Assembly (NCBI GenBank): GCA_028554755.1
Contig: JAPTOF010000016.1
Span: 10,267,001-10,331,000, forward strand
DNA length: 64,000 nucleotides
DNA from: Cordia subcordata
Lineage: Eukaryota > Streptophyta > Magnoliopsida > Boraginales > Cordiaceae
Direction of reading: 5' to 3'
The translations under genes and the position numbers were made by a program. The notes under the pieces are model-generated. The model ran no database searches, was not told the DNA's origin, and was given only the letters and a program-made list of their open reading frames with translations. Shown here piece after piece: positions 11,984-23,187 of the stretch; position 1 is the stretch's first letter; each line of letters starts with the position of its first letter.

Positions 11984-12028
11984 CCCCCCCCCCCGGGGGT
12001 CCCCCAAAATCCCCCCCAAAAAAAAAAA
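11984..12028. repeat. poly-C / poly-A low-complexity tract with G4 potential
   Basis: Eleven Cs, five Gs, T, five Cs, AAAAT, seven Cs and twelve As follow one another. On the minus strand the G-runs could fold as a G-quadruplex, and the C11-G5 junction could also form a hairpin. It is an isolated feature in AT-rich DNA. Homopolymer length errors in sequencing are possible here. Confidence 0.85.
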
Positions 12029-12526
12029 ACCTCAAGTTTTGATAATTGAAACAAACATGAATGCTTGTCAAGTTTCAATTACTTTCGAGTATGATCACAG
12101 AATCTGAACTTGATTATTCTTGAACAAGATATTCAAGATAGCAGTAAGAACAAGATCAAGATTAACCACAGAGTTTGAATCTGAATAAGATGGTAATTAT
12201 TGTATAAGATAAAGAAGTACCAATTACATGTGTTGATGTGCACACAAGTGAGCTCAAAATCAGCCATCGCATTACATATCGACGAGCAAAGACAACACAA
12301 AAGTGGTGGAACCAGGACGTGGCATATGCTGCTGAAGCGAAGAAGAAGATGTGGTGAAGGAAAAGCAATTGTTGTTTTGCAACTGAGTGTTTTTGAATGA
12401 CATCACTTTCAAAGATGGGAAAAGGGAAAAAAAGGTCAATAAAATGACGTCGTTTTGTGTACAAAAAGTACTATAGACCCAAGTACAAATGATGTCGCTT
12501 GTACCAAAAAAATGACCATTGCTTCT

Positions 12527-13016
12527 TGATATGGCCCAAACTGGCCCAATGGGCTGCTTGGTACCATGGGTCGCTGGATCTATCGGGTGTTTGCTGAGTG
12601 ACTCATGATTGAATACTTAGATAAGAAAAGAAGACTCTTGAGGGAATAAGACTAAGGCTGGCCTTCGAGAAAAGTCCTACTCTAGCTCTAAGACTGCGAG
12701 CTTATCTAATAAGCTTATTAGCCTCATGGATGAGCTCAGCTAGAGTCCTATACTCATCCAAAGACAACTTCGCAAGACATTATAAATAGGCCATTACATC
12801 AAAGCTACCGGGACGACACCTATAGCCTAAACACTTGCCTACCCATATTTGAGGTCAGATACCTTGCTAATTTGGGTGTCGGAGGGTTTTTGGCCAGTAC
12901 CATATCAGTGTCCTCTAGATTTTACACGCTTTGCCTTTTCTCTTATAGGTTGACCCAAGCCAGTTCATAGCACCCAAGTCGGGTCTATCCCAAATTTGAT
13001 AGTCAGGGCTTTATCA
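12527..13016 (+). repeat. 5' LTR of the Tat element
   Basis: Bounded by the inverted ends TGATA...TATCA. It contains a TATA-box-like TATAAATAG at 12781-12789, with sequence GCCTAAACACTTGCCTACCC downstream that is well conserved in the other LTR and may mark the R region. Most differences from the 3' LTR are C/T or G/A transitions, as expected for DNA that was methylated for a long time. Confidence 0.93.
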
Positions 13017-13018
13017 GT

Positions 13019-13036
13019 TGGTGCCGTATGTGGGAA
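13019..13036 (+). promoter_or_regulatory. primer-binding site of the Tat element
   Basis: TGGTGCCGTATGTGGGAA begins two bases after the 5' LTR. It resembles the TGGCGCCGTCTGTGGGAA motif seen after the 5' LTR in many plant gypsy elements, with C-to-T and C-to-A changes. Its first bases fit the 3' end of a tRNA such as tRNA-Asp, but I cannot fix the tRNA. Confidence 0.8.
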
Positions 13037-13039
13037 CGA

Positions 13040-14990
13040 CTAGTATTCCAATTGAGAACCACGTTATGTCTAATCTTGGAGTAGAGAACTTCAAGCGCAC
13101 GGAGGAAACTGCCTTTTATCACCCTCAGACCGAGATGCAAGGTGGCAAGCAAGGCCCAGCTGTGCAAGCCAATCACGCTCAGCCGTTGCCTCTCAGTTTC
13201 TCGTGGTACCAACCATTCCTACTGATATGGAACCCTGTCTTGACCTGGCCAGAAGGTTACATGCCTCATATTACCATGACTGCGCCCTGACCCACAATTC
13301 CAGCCGTGGAGGGTGCAATGCCACAATGAAGGCCACCAGGAACCAATCCTAATGTCTCTTGGGGGACGTAGCTGTGACAGATCCCTTATTTGCCATTCTA
13401 GATCCTAGTTGGTTTTCTAAAGCTGACCCAGCAATTTCAACTAGTGCAGGAGGTAGCACCAAGTGTTACCCCTGCTTCATTCACCCAAGGGCCGACAACA
13501 ACTTCCGTGTCGACACTATCATCGGGCTCACCCTTTCAGATACCACAGCCAGGAATGAATCGTGCTATCTCGCCTGCCAGAGTCAATGTATCGACGGGAG
13601 CCCCAACCCCTGGAGTATTACAAGGAATTTCAGGGGAATTTATGGGAATTCCTCTACATCCCATCACTCAGGATCCAGTGTTGGAAATAATAAACCTGAT
13701 GGCTAAGCTAGACCAGCAAACAAGGCAGCAAAACCAGCTACAAGTAGGAGGCTTTAGGCAACTACTCAGAGGGCCACATCAATAGAGATTGGAGTGAAGT
13801 ACGGCCAAGCCTATTATAAGCTCTCACCCTTTCACTTTGGAGATTGTAAGCTAGCCAATGCTGAAGAGTGTGAAGAACGTTTAGCTTTCCTATATGATGG
13901 AACGTTTAACCCTTGAGACCATATATATGTCATTGATTAAGTGATGATGCTCCACAATGGAAACAATGCTGTACGCTATAAGAGTTTCCCAACTACCTTA
14001 GGAGAGATGGTGCTGGCCTGGTACATTCCCCCAAAGTCGATTGAGCTTTCATCAGTTGACATGGCAGTTTATTACTAGATTCTCTAATAGTAAAAAAATA
14101 GTGTAGACATTCAAGGTTTTGATGAGATTGAAACAGAGGAAGGACGAGACCTTAAGGGAATTTACAATGCACTTCAATGAGGCTATGTTGCAAAATCATG
14201 ATCTCAACAATGACATAGCCTTAAAAGCTTTCTAATTGGGTGTTAACAGCAAGGATCTCATCGGCTTGCTATCTAAAAAGAAGCCACAGAGCCTATTAGA
14301 GATGTTTGCCTAAGTAGAGAAGTATATCTTGGCTAAAGTGACAAAGATAACTAGGAGGCTCGATCTCGAGGAGAGAGAAGCTATAGCAAGGCTTCAGAAA
14401 TAGAGGAGGCAGGAGAAAGGTCAATCCCATATAGATGATTGGCCAAATTCCTTAAGTGAGACAAGAACCCAGAGATCAACGCCTTTGCTTGTTCCACAAG
14501 TAGAGGTATTAGTATCTATAAAGGAAATAACAAATTTTAACCAATCACTATCCATGAGGTCTTGGCTAGAGTGTAGAGACTGGAGTAAATAGTGCTTGTA
14601 CCATAATGATCACGACCATAACACCAAAAAGTGTGGCCATTTGAAAGAGTGGATTGAGGAATTAATAGAAAGGGGACACCTACAAGAGTTTACAAGGAGA
14701 TCCCCAGATGATCGAATGGATAGATTGGCAAAAGGGGTGCCATGATTTGCACCACAAGTTGTACCGCCCACCCAAGCCGAGGGAAGCCGAGTTCAAAATC
14801 GCTCTTAGAGCCCTCAAAGAAAAGATGAACCAAGAAGAGGAGACATTTAGAGGTAGAGAGGTCAATATCATAATGATCGCCAAGGCAAAAGTCGGCGTCA
14901 AAAGAGGAACATGAATCCTCAAAGGCGGGAAGCAAGATAGACACCATCGCCAGAGGGTTAGCTGTTGAAGGGGAGAGTCTGTCGACTCAG
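13040..14990 (+). pseudogene. Tat-lineage gypsy gag
   Basis: The N-terminal part is low-complexity, Thr/Pro/Gln-rich (about 13440-13780). The capsid core can be followed across stops: a WQFITRFSNSKK-like segment, then LKQRKDETLREFTMHFNEAM (about 14128-14187). The C-terminal zinc-binding segment is CLYHNDHDHNTKKCGHLKEW (about 14596-14655), equivalent to the C-H-H-C pattern in Tat gag proteins, followed by ELIERGHLQEFTRR. More than ten in-frame stops are present across the region, so no functional product is expected. Assignment rests on motif order and the position behind the primer-binding site. Confidence 0.8.
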
Positions 14991-15089
14991 TAGTTGTATG
15001 TCAACGAACTTAGAGAGAAGCCCTGAGAGTGCATGAGGATGGGGCAAGGTGAAAAACTGGCCTTCTCTAATGAAGACCTAACGTGGGGT

Positions 15090-18000
15090 CTCTTGCCCCC
15101 ATGATGACCCACTGATCATCAAAGTCAAGGTAAAAAACTGCCGAATACACAGGATGATGATCGACATAGAGAGCTCAGCAGATGTCTTGCTTGGAAAGGC
15201 ATTCCGAAGAATAAAGTTGGACTATAACAAACTGACCCTATTGAATAACAACTTGATGGGTTTCAATGGCAATGAGGTTTCTCTAGAGGGTCTCATAACC
15301 CTAGAAACCCGGATTAGTAATTAGGTTGATCATGTGACTATCCTAATTGATTTCGTTATGGTAGAAGGAAAATCTGCATACAATGGCGTCATCGGCAGAC
15401 AGACCTTAAACCGATTATGGGCCATAGCCTCGCCCTACCACTAAAAGTTAAAATTTTTTACCTCAAGGGGGATATGCATAGTCTTGGGAGACCAGCTACA
15501 GGTAAGATAGTGTTATGAAAACTCTCTCTGGAAGAAGAACAGGGAGATATTCCAGGTCGAGGTTATAGAGATCGAAAGCCCCAGAAGGGGATTTCTAGCA
15601 GAAGAGCTAAAAGAGATAGTGTTATCTATGGAGGCCAGAAAGACCAAGGTCAACAGTGAATTGTCAGAGGATCAAAGAGGAAGATGAGAACCTTTCTTCA
15701 TGAGAATGAAGATGCTTTTGCATGGTCGCCCAAAGACATGCCTAGATCAACCCCGAAGTGATATGCCAAAGACTCAACATGGACCCGACCTTTATGCCCA
15801 TATGCCAAAAAAGAAGAATATTTGGCACTAAAAAGAGAGAGGCCATAAAGAAGGAGGTCCAAAAGTTATTGAAAGCAGGGCATATCTGAGAGGTCGACTA
15901 CCCAGATTGGATAGCCAACATGGTGCTCGTTAGGAAGCCAGGAGGAAAGTGGAGGATCTGTATTGATTACACTGACCTAAATAAAGCATGCCTAAAGGAC
16001 AGCTTTCTATTGCCAAGGATAGATCAGCTGGTGGACGCTACCCTAAGATTTAAGATCCTCACTTTTATTGACGCGTTCAAAGGCTATAATTAAATAAGAA
16101 TGGCTTCAGAGGACGAGGAAATGACTATCTTTATTACCAATCAGGGCCTTTATTACTATCAAGTTATGCCTATAAGGCTCAAGAATGCTAGAGCCATCTA
16201 TTAGAGAATGGTTAACAAGGTTTTTGAGCACCAAATTAGGAGAAACATGGAGATATATGTGGATGACATGCTGGTGAGAAGTTGTTTAGAGAAGAAGCAC
16301 ATAAAAGACCTAGTAGAGGCTTCTAGACCATGAGGAGGTTCGAGATTAAATTGACCCCTAAGAAGTGTGCCTTTGCGGTTTAAGCTGGGAAGTTCTTAAG
16401 GTTTATGGTGATGAACAAAGGCATTGAGGCCAATCCAAACAAAGTTCAAGCTATACTCAACCTTTTTCCTCCTAGGCCGGTAAATGAAGTACAATCATTG
16501 GTTGGCAAGGTAGCAGCATTGAGCCAATTTATGTCTAGATCAGTAGACAAGTTGGCACCTTTGTTTAAGGTATTCCGAACTCCAAAAGAGTTTAGATGGA
16601 TAGACGAATGCCAGGAGGCATTTAAAGATTTGAAAAATTATTTAGCTCCACTACTAATACTCTCCTGACCAGAGAAGGAGGAACTATTATTTTTGTATAT
16701 AACATGTTTTGGGTTGGTGGTAGCAACAACTTTAACTAAAGAAGAAGATCGAACTTAGAAACCTGTATATTATATAAGCAAGGTGCTAAGAGGTCCTGAG
16801 CTCAGAGATGCCAACATCGAGAAAATGGCTTTAGCCTTGATTACTATGGCTTGGAAGTTAAAACCATACTTCGAAGCCCACCCTATAAAAGTCATGACCA
16901 ATCTCTCTTTGTGGTAAGTACTATTAAAACCAAAAGCATCAGAGAGATTGCTCAAGTGGGCAGTAGACCTGAGCTAGTACAACATTACATATCCACCTAG
17001 GACAGCGATAAAGGTACAAGTATTAGCTGAGTTCATGGTGGAATGCACGACTAGAGAGGACCCCTCAGTGGATGAATGGGAAATTTGGCCTTGATGGAGC
17101 AACCATCAGGCAAGGGAAGGTGTAGGACTAGTCATACATTCGACAAAGAGATAGCAGTTCAAATATGCCCTTAAGATCAGATTCCCAGTGACCAACAATA
17201 ACGCTAAATATGAGGCCTAATTGAAGGGCTCCGTACAACCACCGCCTTGGAAGCTCGATCCGTCACAACATATATAGATTCTCAGCTAATCGCAGGGTAG
17301 ATATACGGAGTACGAAGCTCAAGGTAGAAAATGCAGGCGTACATAGCAAAAATGCAAGATAAAGAAATGGCAGGTGAAGTATATCCCTAAAGGGGAGAAT
17401 GAGATGGTCGACGCCTTGTCAAGATTTGTGTCAGGCCCCCATAGCTTAGATACAGTAGTGGATAAAATTATAAAGCCGAGTGTCACTCGAAAAACTTTAA
17501 TGGTAGCCCAAGCCAAGCTAGAAAAAATCATGGAGAGACCCATTGATTCAATACTTAGGAAAGGGAGAGCTTCCCGAGAACAAGGAAAAAGCTCAGAAAG
17601 CCATAGCTCAAGCTATGAGATATGTTGTCCACGATGGAAAGCTGTATAAAAAGTCACACACCGGGCCATTACTCAACTGCATACAGCCCGAGGAAGGGGA
17701 ATATGTTATAGTCGAGGTACACCAAAAAGTTTGTGAAAACCACATTGCTTGGGCTCTAATACAAAAGATAATAAGGCAGGGATATTTCTAGCCGACCCTG
17801 AAGCAAGACGCTGAGCAAAAGGTAAAGATCTGCGATGCCAGCCAGAGGCACAGAAGGTATCAATGTTTGCCTTCCTCAAGAGTAATGCCCATTTCAGTAA
17901 CTTTCCCATTTTCAAAGTGGGGGCTCGATATAGTTGGCCTATTGCCACATGGCTCAAGCCAACATAAGTTTCTCTTTGTAGCTATAGATCACTTCTTCAA

Positions 18001-18729
18001 ATGGGTAAAAGTGGAGGTTGTAAGCTAGATCACTGAGAAGGCCACATGGAACTTTTTATGGCGGTTGATTGTAACACGATTTGGGGTACTCAGAATGATC
18101 ATTACTGACCATGGGAAGTAGTTTGATTCCTGCTCTTCAAAGGAACATGCCAAGAGTTAAAAATGACCTCTGATTTACGGCTATAGCTCAGCCCTAATGT
18201 AATGGAAAAGTAGAGGTGACCAATAAGACAATCGTTTAAGCATTAAAGGCTACACTAGAGAAATAAAAGGGGCTGTGGGCCAACCATCTACCAAAGGTAC
18301 TATGGGCTTACCTAACCATGCCAAGCTGAGCCATAGAAGAGACACCATTCAGCTTGACATATGGATCAGAGGTGGTGGTACCTGTAGAAATTGGGTCAGA
18401 AAGGCAGTGGATTAAAGCTTATAGGGAAAATAACAATGACGAAACTCGGAGATTAGATCTGGAAGTAATCAAAGTACTGAGAAAAGGAGCTTGACGAAGG
18501 ATGCAGATTGGAAAGGAAATTATGGTTAAACATTTTTTGGAAAAGGTCTGGCCTAGGTAAATAAAAGTAAGGGACTTGGTCTTGAGGAAAGCCTATTTAG
18601 TAAGGGCCATACAAGGTCATCCGCTTGGTGAAAGCGGGTACCTACCATCTGGTTGAGCTAAATGGAAAAGAATGGAAAGGAACTAAGGAATGCATGGAAT
18701 GCTGAGTATTTGAAGAAATACTTCTTGTA
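15090..18729 (+). pseudogene. Tat-lineage gypsy pol: protease, RT, RNase H, second RNase H, integrase
   Basis: Protease at about 15150: the usual D-T/S-G motif reads MIDIESSADVLLG, so Thr and Gly are lost. Reverse transcriptase, about 15900-16400: GKWRICIDYTDLNKA, an ITNQGLYYYQVMP segment and an intact YVDDMLV near 16258. Conventional RNase H, about 16670-17000 (KPVYYISKVLRGPELRDANI). A second, archaeal-type RNase H, about 17040-17430, shows as VGLVIHSTK, YALKIRFPVTNNNAKYEA and IPKGENEMVDALSRF. Integrase, about 17640-18500, shows WGLDIVGLLP, AIDHFFKWV, IITDHGK and NGKVEVTNKTI, which keep the expected D, D and E. Dozens of stops and several frameshifts make it dead. The double RNase H is the main evidence for the Tat lineage. 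Confidence 0.88.
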
Positions 18730-18730
18730 A

Positions 18731-18752
18731 GAGAGAGAGAGAGAGAGAGAGA
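18731..18752. repeat. (GA)11 microsatellite after integrase
   Basis: Eleven GA units sit directly after the likely pol stop. They mark the start of the non-coding 3' region of the element. Confidence 0.95.
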
Positions 18753-18920
18753 ATGGATCCCAAGGGGCAATTTATAAGCTGTAATTTGTAATTTGACAAT
18801 TTGTAAGCTGTAAGTTGTAATTTGAGTAGAAAGAACCTCCATGGATATAAGTCACCATTCTTGACCAAACCACTTAAAAAATTTGGTATTGTTCCATTTT
18901 TATCTTTATATAACTATAAA

Positions 18921-19160
18921 GCGAGCTCCGGTTCGCATACATAAGACGAGCTCCAGCTCAAACTTATAAGACGAGCTTTGGCTCACATACATAAAGTGAG
19001 CTTTGATTTGCACACATAAGACGAGCTTCAGCTTAAACTTATAAAGCGAGTTCCGACTCGAACTTATAAGATGAGCTCTGGCTTGCATACATAAGACGAG
19101 CTCTGACTTGCATTTCTAAAACGAGCTCTGGCTAGCATTTCTAAGATGGAGCTCCCCCTC
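18921..19160. repeat. 25-bp tandem array with GAGCTC core
   Basis: Ten units begin at 18921, 18946, 18971, 18996, 19021, 19046, 19071, 19096, 19121 and 19146, exactly 25 bp apart despite point changes. The consensus is roughly RCGAGCTCCGGCTC, then GCATACATAAG or AACTTATAAG. The core GAGCTC-CG-GCTC is partly self-complementary. The array lies between integrase and the 3' LTR. In Tat-group elements this region is known to grow tandem repeats that can seed satellites. Confidence 0.95.
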
Positions 19161-19620
19161 CTATTATCCTAATATTAAGTAGAGCCCTGGCTTCCAACTA
19201 TGGGATTCCGATCCTTATTTAGCATGCCTATTAATTAAGCTTTGGCTTTTAACTTTCTAGCTCTCATCCAAAGGGTTCTGGTTTAGGTATTCTATGATTG
19301 GGCCCTAGACCACAACTAAGAGTCGAGCTCCAGCTCCCACTTATATTGCTTCACGGGTTGAGCTTAGGCTCCCACATATCTTATCGCATGATAGAGCTCC
19401 GGCTTTTACTTATCACATCTCCTAGTTAAGCTCCAGCTCCTAGCTACCCTATTTAATAGTTGGGCTCCAGCTATTATGTATCCTATCTATTTGAGTTCCG
19501 GCTCCTATTTATCTTATGCCTTATAGTTGAGCTTTGGCTCCTACTTTTTTTGTCGTATCTAATAGTTGAGATTCAGCTCATGCCTATTTAATAAGCGAGC
19601 TCAGGCTCTTTTTTGTCGAG
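19161..19620. repeat. dispersed GAGCTCCGGCTC-like repeats continuing the array
   Basis: The same 12- to 14-base core returns at irregular spacing of about 30-65 bp: GAGCCCTGGCTTCC (19182), CGAGCTCCAGCTCC (19324), GAGCTTAGGCTCCC (19360), AGAGCTCCGGCTTT (19395), GGGCTCCAGCT (19462), GAGTTCCGGCTCC (19494), GAGCTTTGGCTCC (19528), CGAGCTCAGGCTC (19596). The spacers (TACTTATC-like) also recur weakly. It looks like an older, longer-period array from which the compact 25-bp array may have arisen, or the reverse. Confidence 0.8.
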
Positions 19621-19851
19621 ACTAAGGGGCTCTTATATATTTGCTGTTTTAGTTAATACTTATGAATAAAGCTGTAGCTTGAGAAAAGTAAAAGCACAAT
19701 GATAACATGAAAATTAAAGCAAAGAATGATAGCTTGGTCAAAGTAAAAGATAGAACATCAGATCATGAGAATAAAATTTCATGTCATTAAAAAAAGATTA
19801 ATTACAAGGTGTTCAAGTACACCATCGAAGATAAGGGAAAGAAGGCCTAAT

Positions 19852-22260
19852 CTATAGGGGCAGATGGAGCTTAGGAGGTCGACGGGGCATCAATTTGAGA
19901 GGCGTGAAGCCTGGAGCAATTGGGGGACGATTCTCGTCCGAGCCCAGCATTTCAATCGCTACTTCTTCTTCCTCTTCATCGTCCGAATATTGAAGGAAGT
20001 CGAAGTTTAGATCAGGGTATTTTTTTGGGCTCGAGTGCAAGCGTCCTCCATTTCTTGGACTTTCCCATTGCTAAAGCAGTGAAAGCAATAACGCTTCATG
20101 TCTTGGTCGAATTGCTCTAGCGTCTTGTATTGTTTAATTGTAGACTTCACGTTCTTGCCGCCAAGAGTAGCCAATTTGTTTTGCGGATCGACATTGCTGA
20201 GGTACAATGCAGTTGTCTCTACTTCGGTTGTCTCTAGCTCAGGAACCTTTTTCGCCTTCTCCTTCGCTTTGACCAGCTTAGCCTGAGCCTCCTTTAGGGC
20301 CTTCTTAATAGACTACTTTTTCAATTAGAGCCAGGTTGCGTTTATCTCGGGCTTTTTTCCTTGCTTGGCAAAGCCTGATGACCTCCTCCAAGGATACTAC
20401 TATTTTAGACTCCTCAGGATTGTTAAACCAAAAGATGTTGGCTCAACGGATGACCTCGCCGAGCATGGCCTCTGCGAAGGATAAGTTCTCTTACATCTCT
20501 CTGTCATGCTGAAGATCTGCGAGCAAATAAGGGAAGCATTAGTAGCTACATCGACCTGAGCCTTGTAGGAGAAGAAGGAAAAAAAAGGAGCACGTATGAG
20601 GTTGCAACAACCTATGAGGTTCCAAAGGAGGGTCTCCATGTCGAGGTCCCGAATCGGTATGATCTTGACGGAGTTCCCTTGAAATAGGTGGATGAACTCT
20701 GGGTGAAGCTGACAGGGAAACTATAGTATAGAGCTCGATGCCCCCTGCTTATTCTTGTTGGGCCTTGGAACCAGCTCTATGGTCGACCGGCCCATAGGGA
20801 AGAGGTTTTCGAGGATTAACCTTGGTACAGGTAAGCCTTTCCTCGCCTCCTCTGTGGGGGTCAGTCGTATGGCCTCAAGGGTTGGGGTGAGGACCGGGGC
20901 CACGTCTAGTTTCTTCTTCTTCTCTTAAGAACCTCGGAGAGGAAGTGGTTGGCCAGATCATGGGGGCGTTTCCTCTTATCTGGAGCTCTGGAGTTAAAAA
21001 GGCTCTTGGTTTTGTAAAAGTTGTGGTTGGCTTTAAGGCGGTAACAGGAGCAATTGTTGGTTTCAGTGTTAGGGTTGTTATTGGTGCTGAGGGCTTAGAG
21101 GTTGAGGTAGGGATTTTCTTTTTCTCGCCCTGGTTAGCCACTCGATGTGACTGCTTTAAGGACTTCAACTTGGTTCGAACCTCTAGAGGCATCTTGTACT
21201 CCACGGCTGAACAAACAAGCAAATAAATGTTAGTTTCGTGTAGGTTGACTTACCATTGCTACTCATAGAGAGATGGGAGCCCAACCTTTCAATGCTCTAA
21301 GGTTCGACCAGACTATAACACGTAGACCCTAAACTCTACAATTTTGCGAGGACTCCATAGGAAAAGTGAGAAGTGCTTAGGTCCTACCCTGCTCAGTTTC
21401 GCCTAGTCCTCGATCTCTTGGGGGGACAACCTCAAAGAGTTAGGTATGTCTTTTCTTAAATGGCCCCAGGTGGTAGGAACCTTCCACTTGATGGGACCCT
21501 TCATAAAAATGTAGCATTTGTACACTCCTTGTTAGAGCTGGAGAACCCCATTAGCAATAGGCCACCCCGTTTCCCTTGCAAATGGTACCACCTCGTGATT
21601 TCACCAGAGCTGGAGTTGACCTGTAATGCCATGAGAATGAGGTTGATGGTCAGCATAGCCCTCAAAGTTTGAGCTCGGATGTAGAACTCCAGTACTTGCG
21701 CCCATATGTTTAGTTGAAGTTGACCAGGGGAAATTTAGAGGTAGTGAAAAGTTCGGCGATAAAGTTGGGAATGGGGAAACGAAGTCCGGCGATTAGAGCA
21801 TATTTGTAGATGGCTAGCTCGTGGAAGGGTTGCAAGCTCTTTTAGTCCAGACTAGAATTCTATAGGTGTAAGGGGGCTTGATCGATTTGCAGCTAGTGAT
21901 GTAGACTTTAACTACCTATCCGTGAGGTAGTCTCGACACTCCGCATTGAATAGTTTCTTTCCTTGGCTAGATGTTGCGAGGCATTTATGGGGGGAATGGT
22001 GGAGGTCGAAGTCGAAGTCGAAGTCTTGTTTCTTAGTTGTTTAGCTCCGAATAACAGCGGTTGATCGTCTAGGCTCGCGGTTGGGCGCTGCGTCAACCTC
22101 CCAGCTTCTATGCTACTGCCGAAGCTCTCGCTTGAGGTAGAGGTTAAAGTCTCTAGGTCCTCAGCAAAGCAAGAGGCTTTGACATTCTGGGAATCTGAGT
22201 CAGAGGCAATTAATTAGGTTAAGAGGAGTGAAAATAGAAGAAAAGTGTTGAGTATACCTG
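19852..22260 (-). pseudogene. antisense ORF of the Tat element (gypsy-type transposon protein)
   Basis: The coding sense runs opposite to gag-pol, from near 22260 down to 19852. The N-terminal part is Ser/Thr-rich. A conserved core follows in shifted frames: FHELAIYKYALIAGLRFPIP (about 21780-21840), then a WAQVLEFYIRA segment, VNSSSGEITRWYHLQGKRGG, and FSLFLWSPRKIVE near 21340. The C-terminal part is lysine/alanine-rich and probably coiled coil (KKALKEAQAKLVKAKEKAKK near 20260), ending with an acidic DDEEEEEV tail. The core resembles the family called 'putative gypsy type transposon', found as antisense ORFs in Tat/Grande/Retand elements. Function is unknown. Stops and frameshifts make this copy non-functional. 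Confidence 0.75.
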
Positions 22261-22653
22261 AAGGTAGGTCGACTAGAGAACAGAAAAGAAAATGAATGGA
22301 AAGTTTGAGACCAATAAAAGGTTGCTAAAGCTCTGAGCTTCCAGAAAGATTGCTGAGTGAAAATGAGTGAGAAAGATTGGCACTTAAGTCGTTATTTATA
22401 AACCTTGGAAGCTCAAGAGTTGTAGACAAGGCCATTACAAGAGCCATCTGACAGACCTAGGGATATAGAACGTTACACCAGCACAATGATGGTGCGAGTT
22501 GCAGAGCAACTTAGGGTGCATGCAAGTGTTTTGATGCGTGCGTGCTACGTAAGACAGTCATTGGTGGAATGCTTGGGCGGCTCGAATTGGCAAAATTTGT
22601 GGTTGATTCAAAATAAGCTCAAAACTTCGCTCATGTTAAAATAACGGGGTTAA

Positions 22654-23143
22654 TGATATGGCCCGTTCTGGCCCAATAGGCTGCTTGGTACCGAGGGTCA
22701 TCCCGACCTATTGGGTGTTTGCTAACTGACCCATGATTGAATACTTGGATAAGAAAAGAAGGCTCTTGAGGGGATAAGGCTAAGGCTGGCCTTTAGGAAA
22801 AGTCCTATTCTAACTCTAATACGATGAGTTTATTTGACAAGCTTATCAGCCTTATAGATGAGCTCGGCCTGAGTTTTATACTAATCCAAAGACCACTCTA
22901 CAAGCCACTATAAATAAGCTATTATAGCAGAGCTATAGGGACGAACTCATAGCCTAAACACTTACCTACCCATATTTGAGCTTGGATACCCTAATGACTT
23001 CGGCGTCGGAGGGTCTTTGGCCGGCACCATACCAGTGTCCCCTAGATCTTGCGCGCTTTGCCTTTCCTTTTGCAGGTTGACCTAAGCCAGTTCGAAGTAC
23101 CCAAGTTGGGTCTACCACAAATCTGATAATTAGGGCTTTATCA
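22654..23143 (+). repeat. 3' LTR of the Tat element
   Basis: It has the same 490-bp length and ends as the 5' LTR. The preceding GTTAAAATAACGGGGTTAA (about 22635-22653) is the polypurine-tract region, though weak. It is followed by the target-site duplication CTTCT at 23144-23148. Confidence 0.93.
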
Positions 23144-23146
23144 CTT

Positions 23147-23149
<3 letters not shown>

Positions 23150-23187
<38 letters not shown>

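Larger units (their letters stand above)
8465..12521. other. 4-kb interval without a recognised gene
   Basis: AT-rich sequence with no transposon domain that I can name. Exon-like pieces on the plus strand occur between about 8548 and 10640 (separate entry). The remainder, 10640-12521, includes a strongly AT-rich part (about 11090-11560) and a poly-C/poly-A tract (11984-12028). Open frames here are short and unsupported. Confidence 0.6.
12527..23143 (+). mobile_element. complete Tat-lineage Ty3/gypsy LTR retrotransposon with antisense ORF
   Basis: Two LTRs of 490 bp each (12527-13016, 22654-23143) begin TGATATGGCCC and end GGGCTTTATCA. They are flanked by the perfect 5-bp target-site duplication CTTCT (12522-12526 and 23144-23148). 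Between them are gag, protease, reverse transcriptase, two RNase H domains and integrase, in gypsy order. About 3.9 kb then follows with a 25-bp tandem array and a minus-strand ORF. The dual RNase H and antisense ORF suggest the Tat group (Retand/Grande-like). Counting by eye, the LTRs differ at about 90 of 490 sites (near 18-19%), so the insertion is old, in line with the heavily broken coding sequence. Confidence 0.93.

Noticed and set aside
11593..12464. Several 60-100 codon frames on both strands
   Set aside because: Mutually overlapping, low complexity in part (poly-C block), no recognisable motif.
12440..12465. TGACGTCG-type ACGT element near the Tat insertion
   Set aside because: A single bZIP-like core without any associated gene; too common to support a regulatory call.
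18921..19160. Regular 25-bp repeats resembling a CRISPR-like array
   Set aside because: There is no separate spacer of unrelated sequence, the units are contiguous, and they lie inside a plant retrotransposon. It is a tandem repeat.
20945..21226. Plus-strand frame of 93 codons opposite the antisense ORF
   Set aside because: It is the mirror of the minus-strand antisense ORF region, which has the family-like composition; the plus-strand frame shows no motif.
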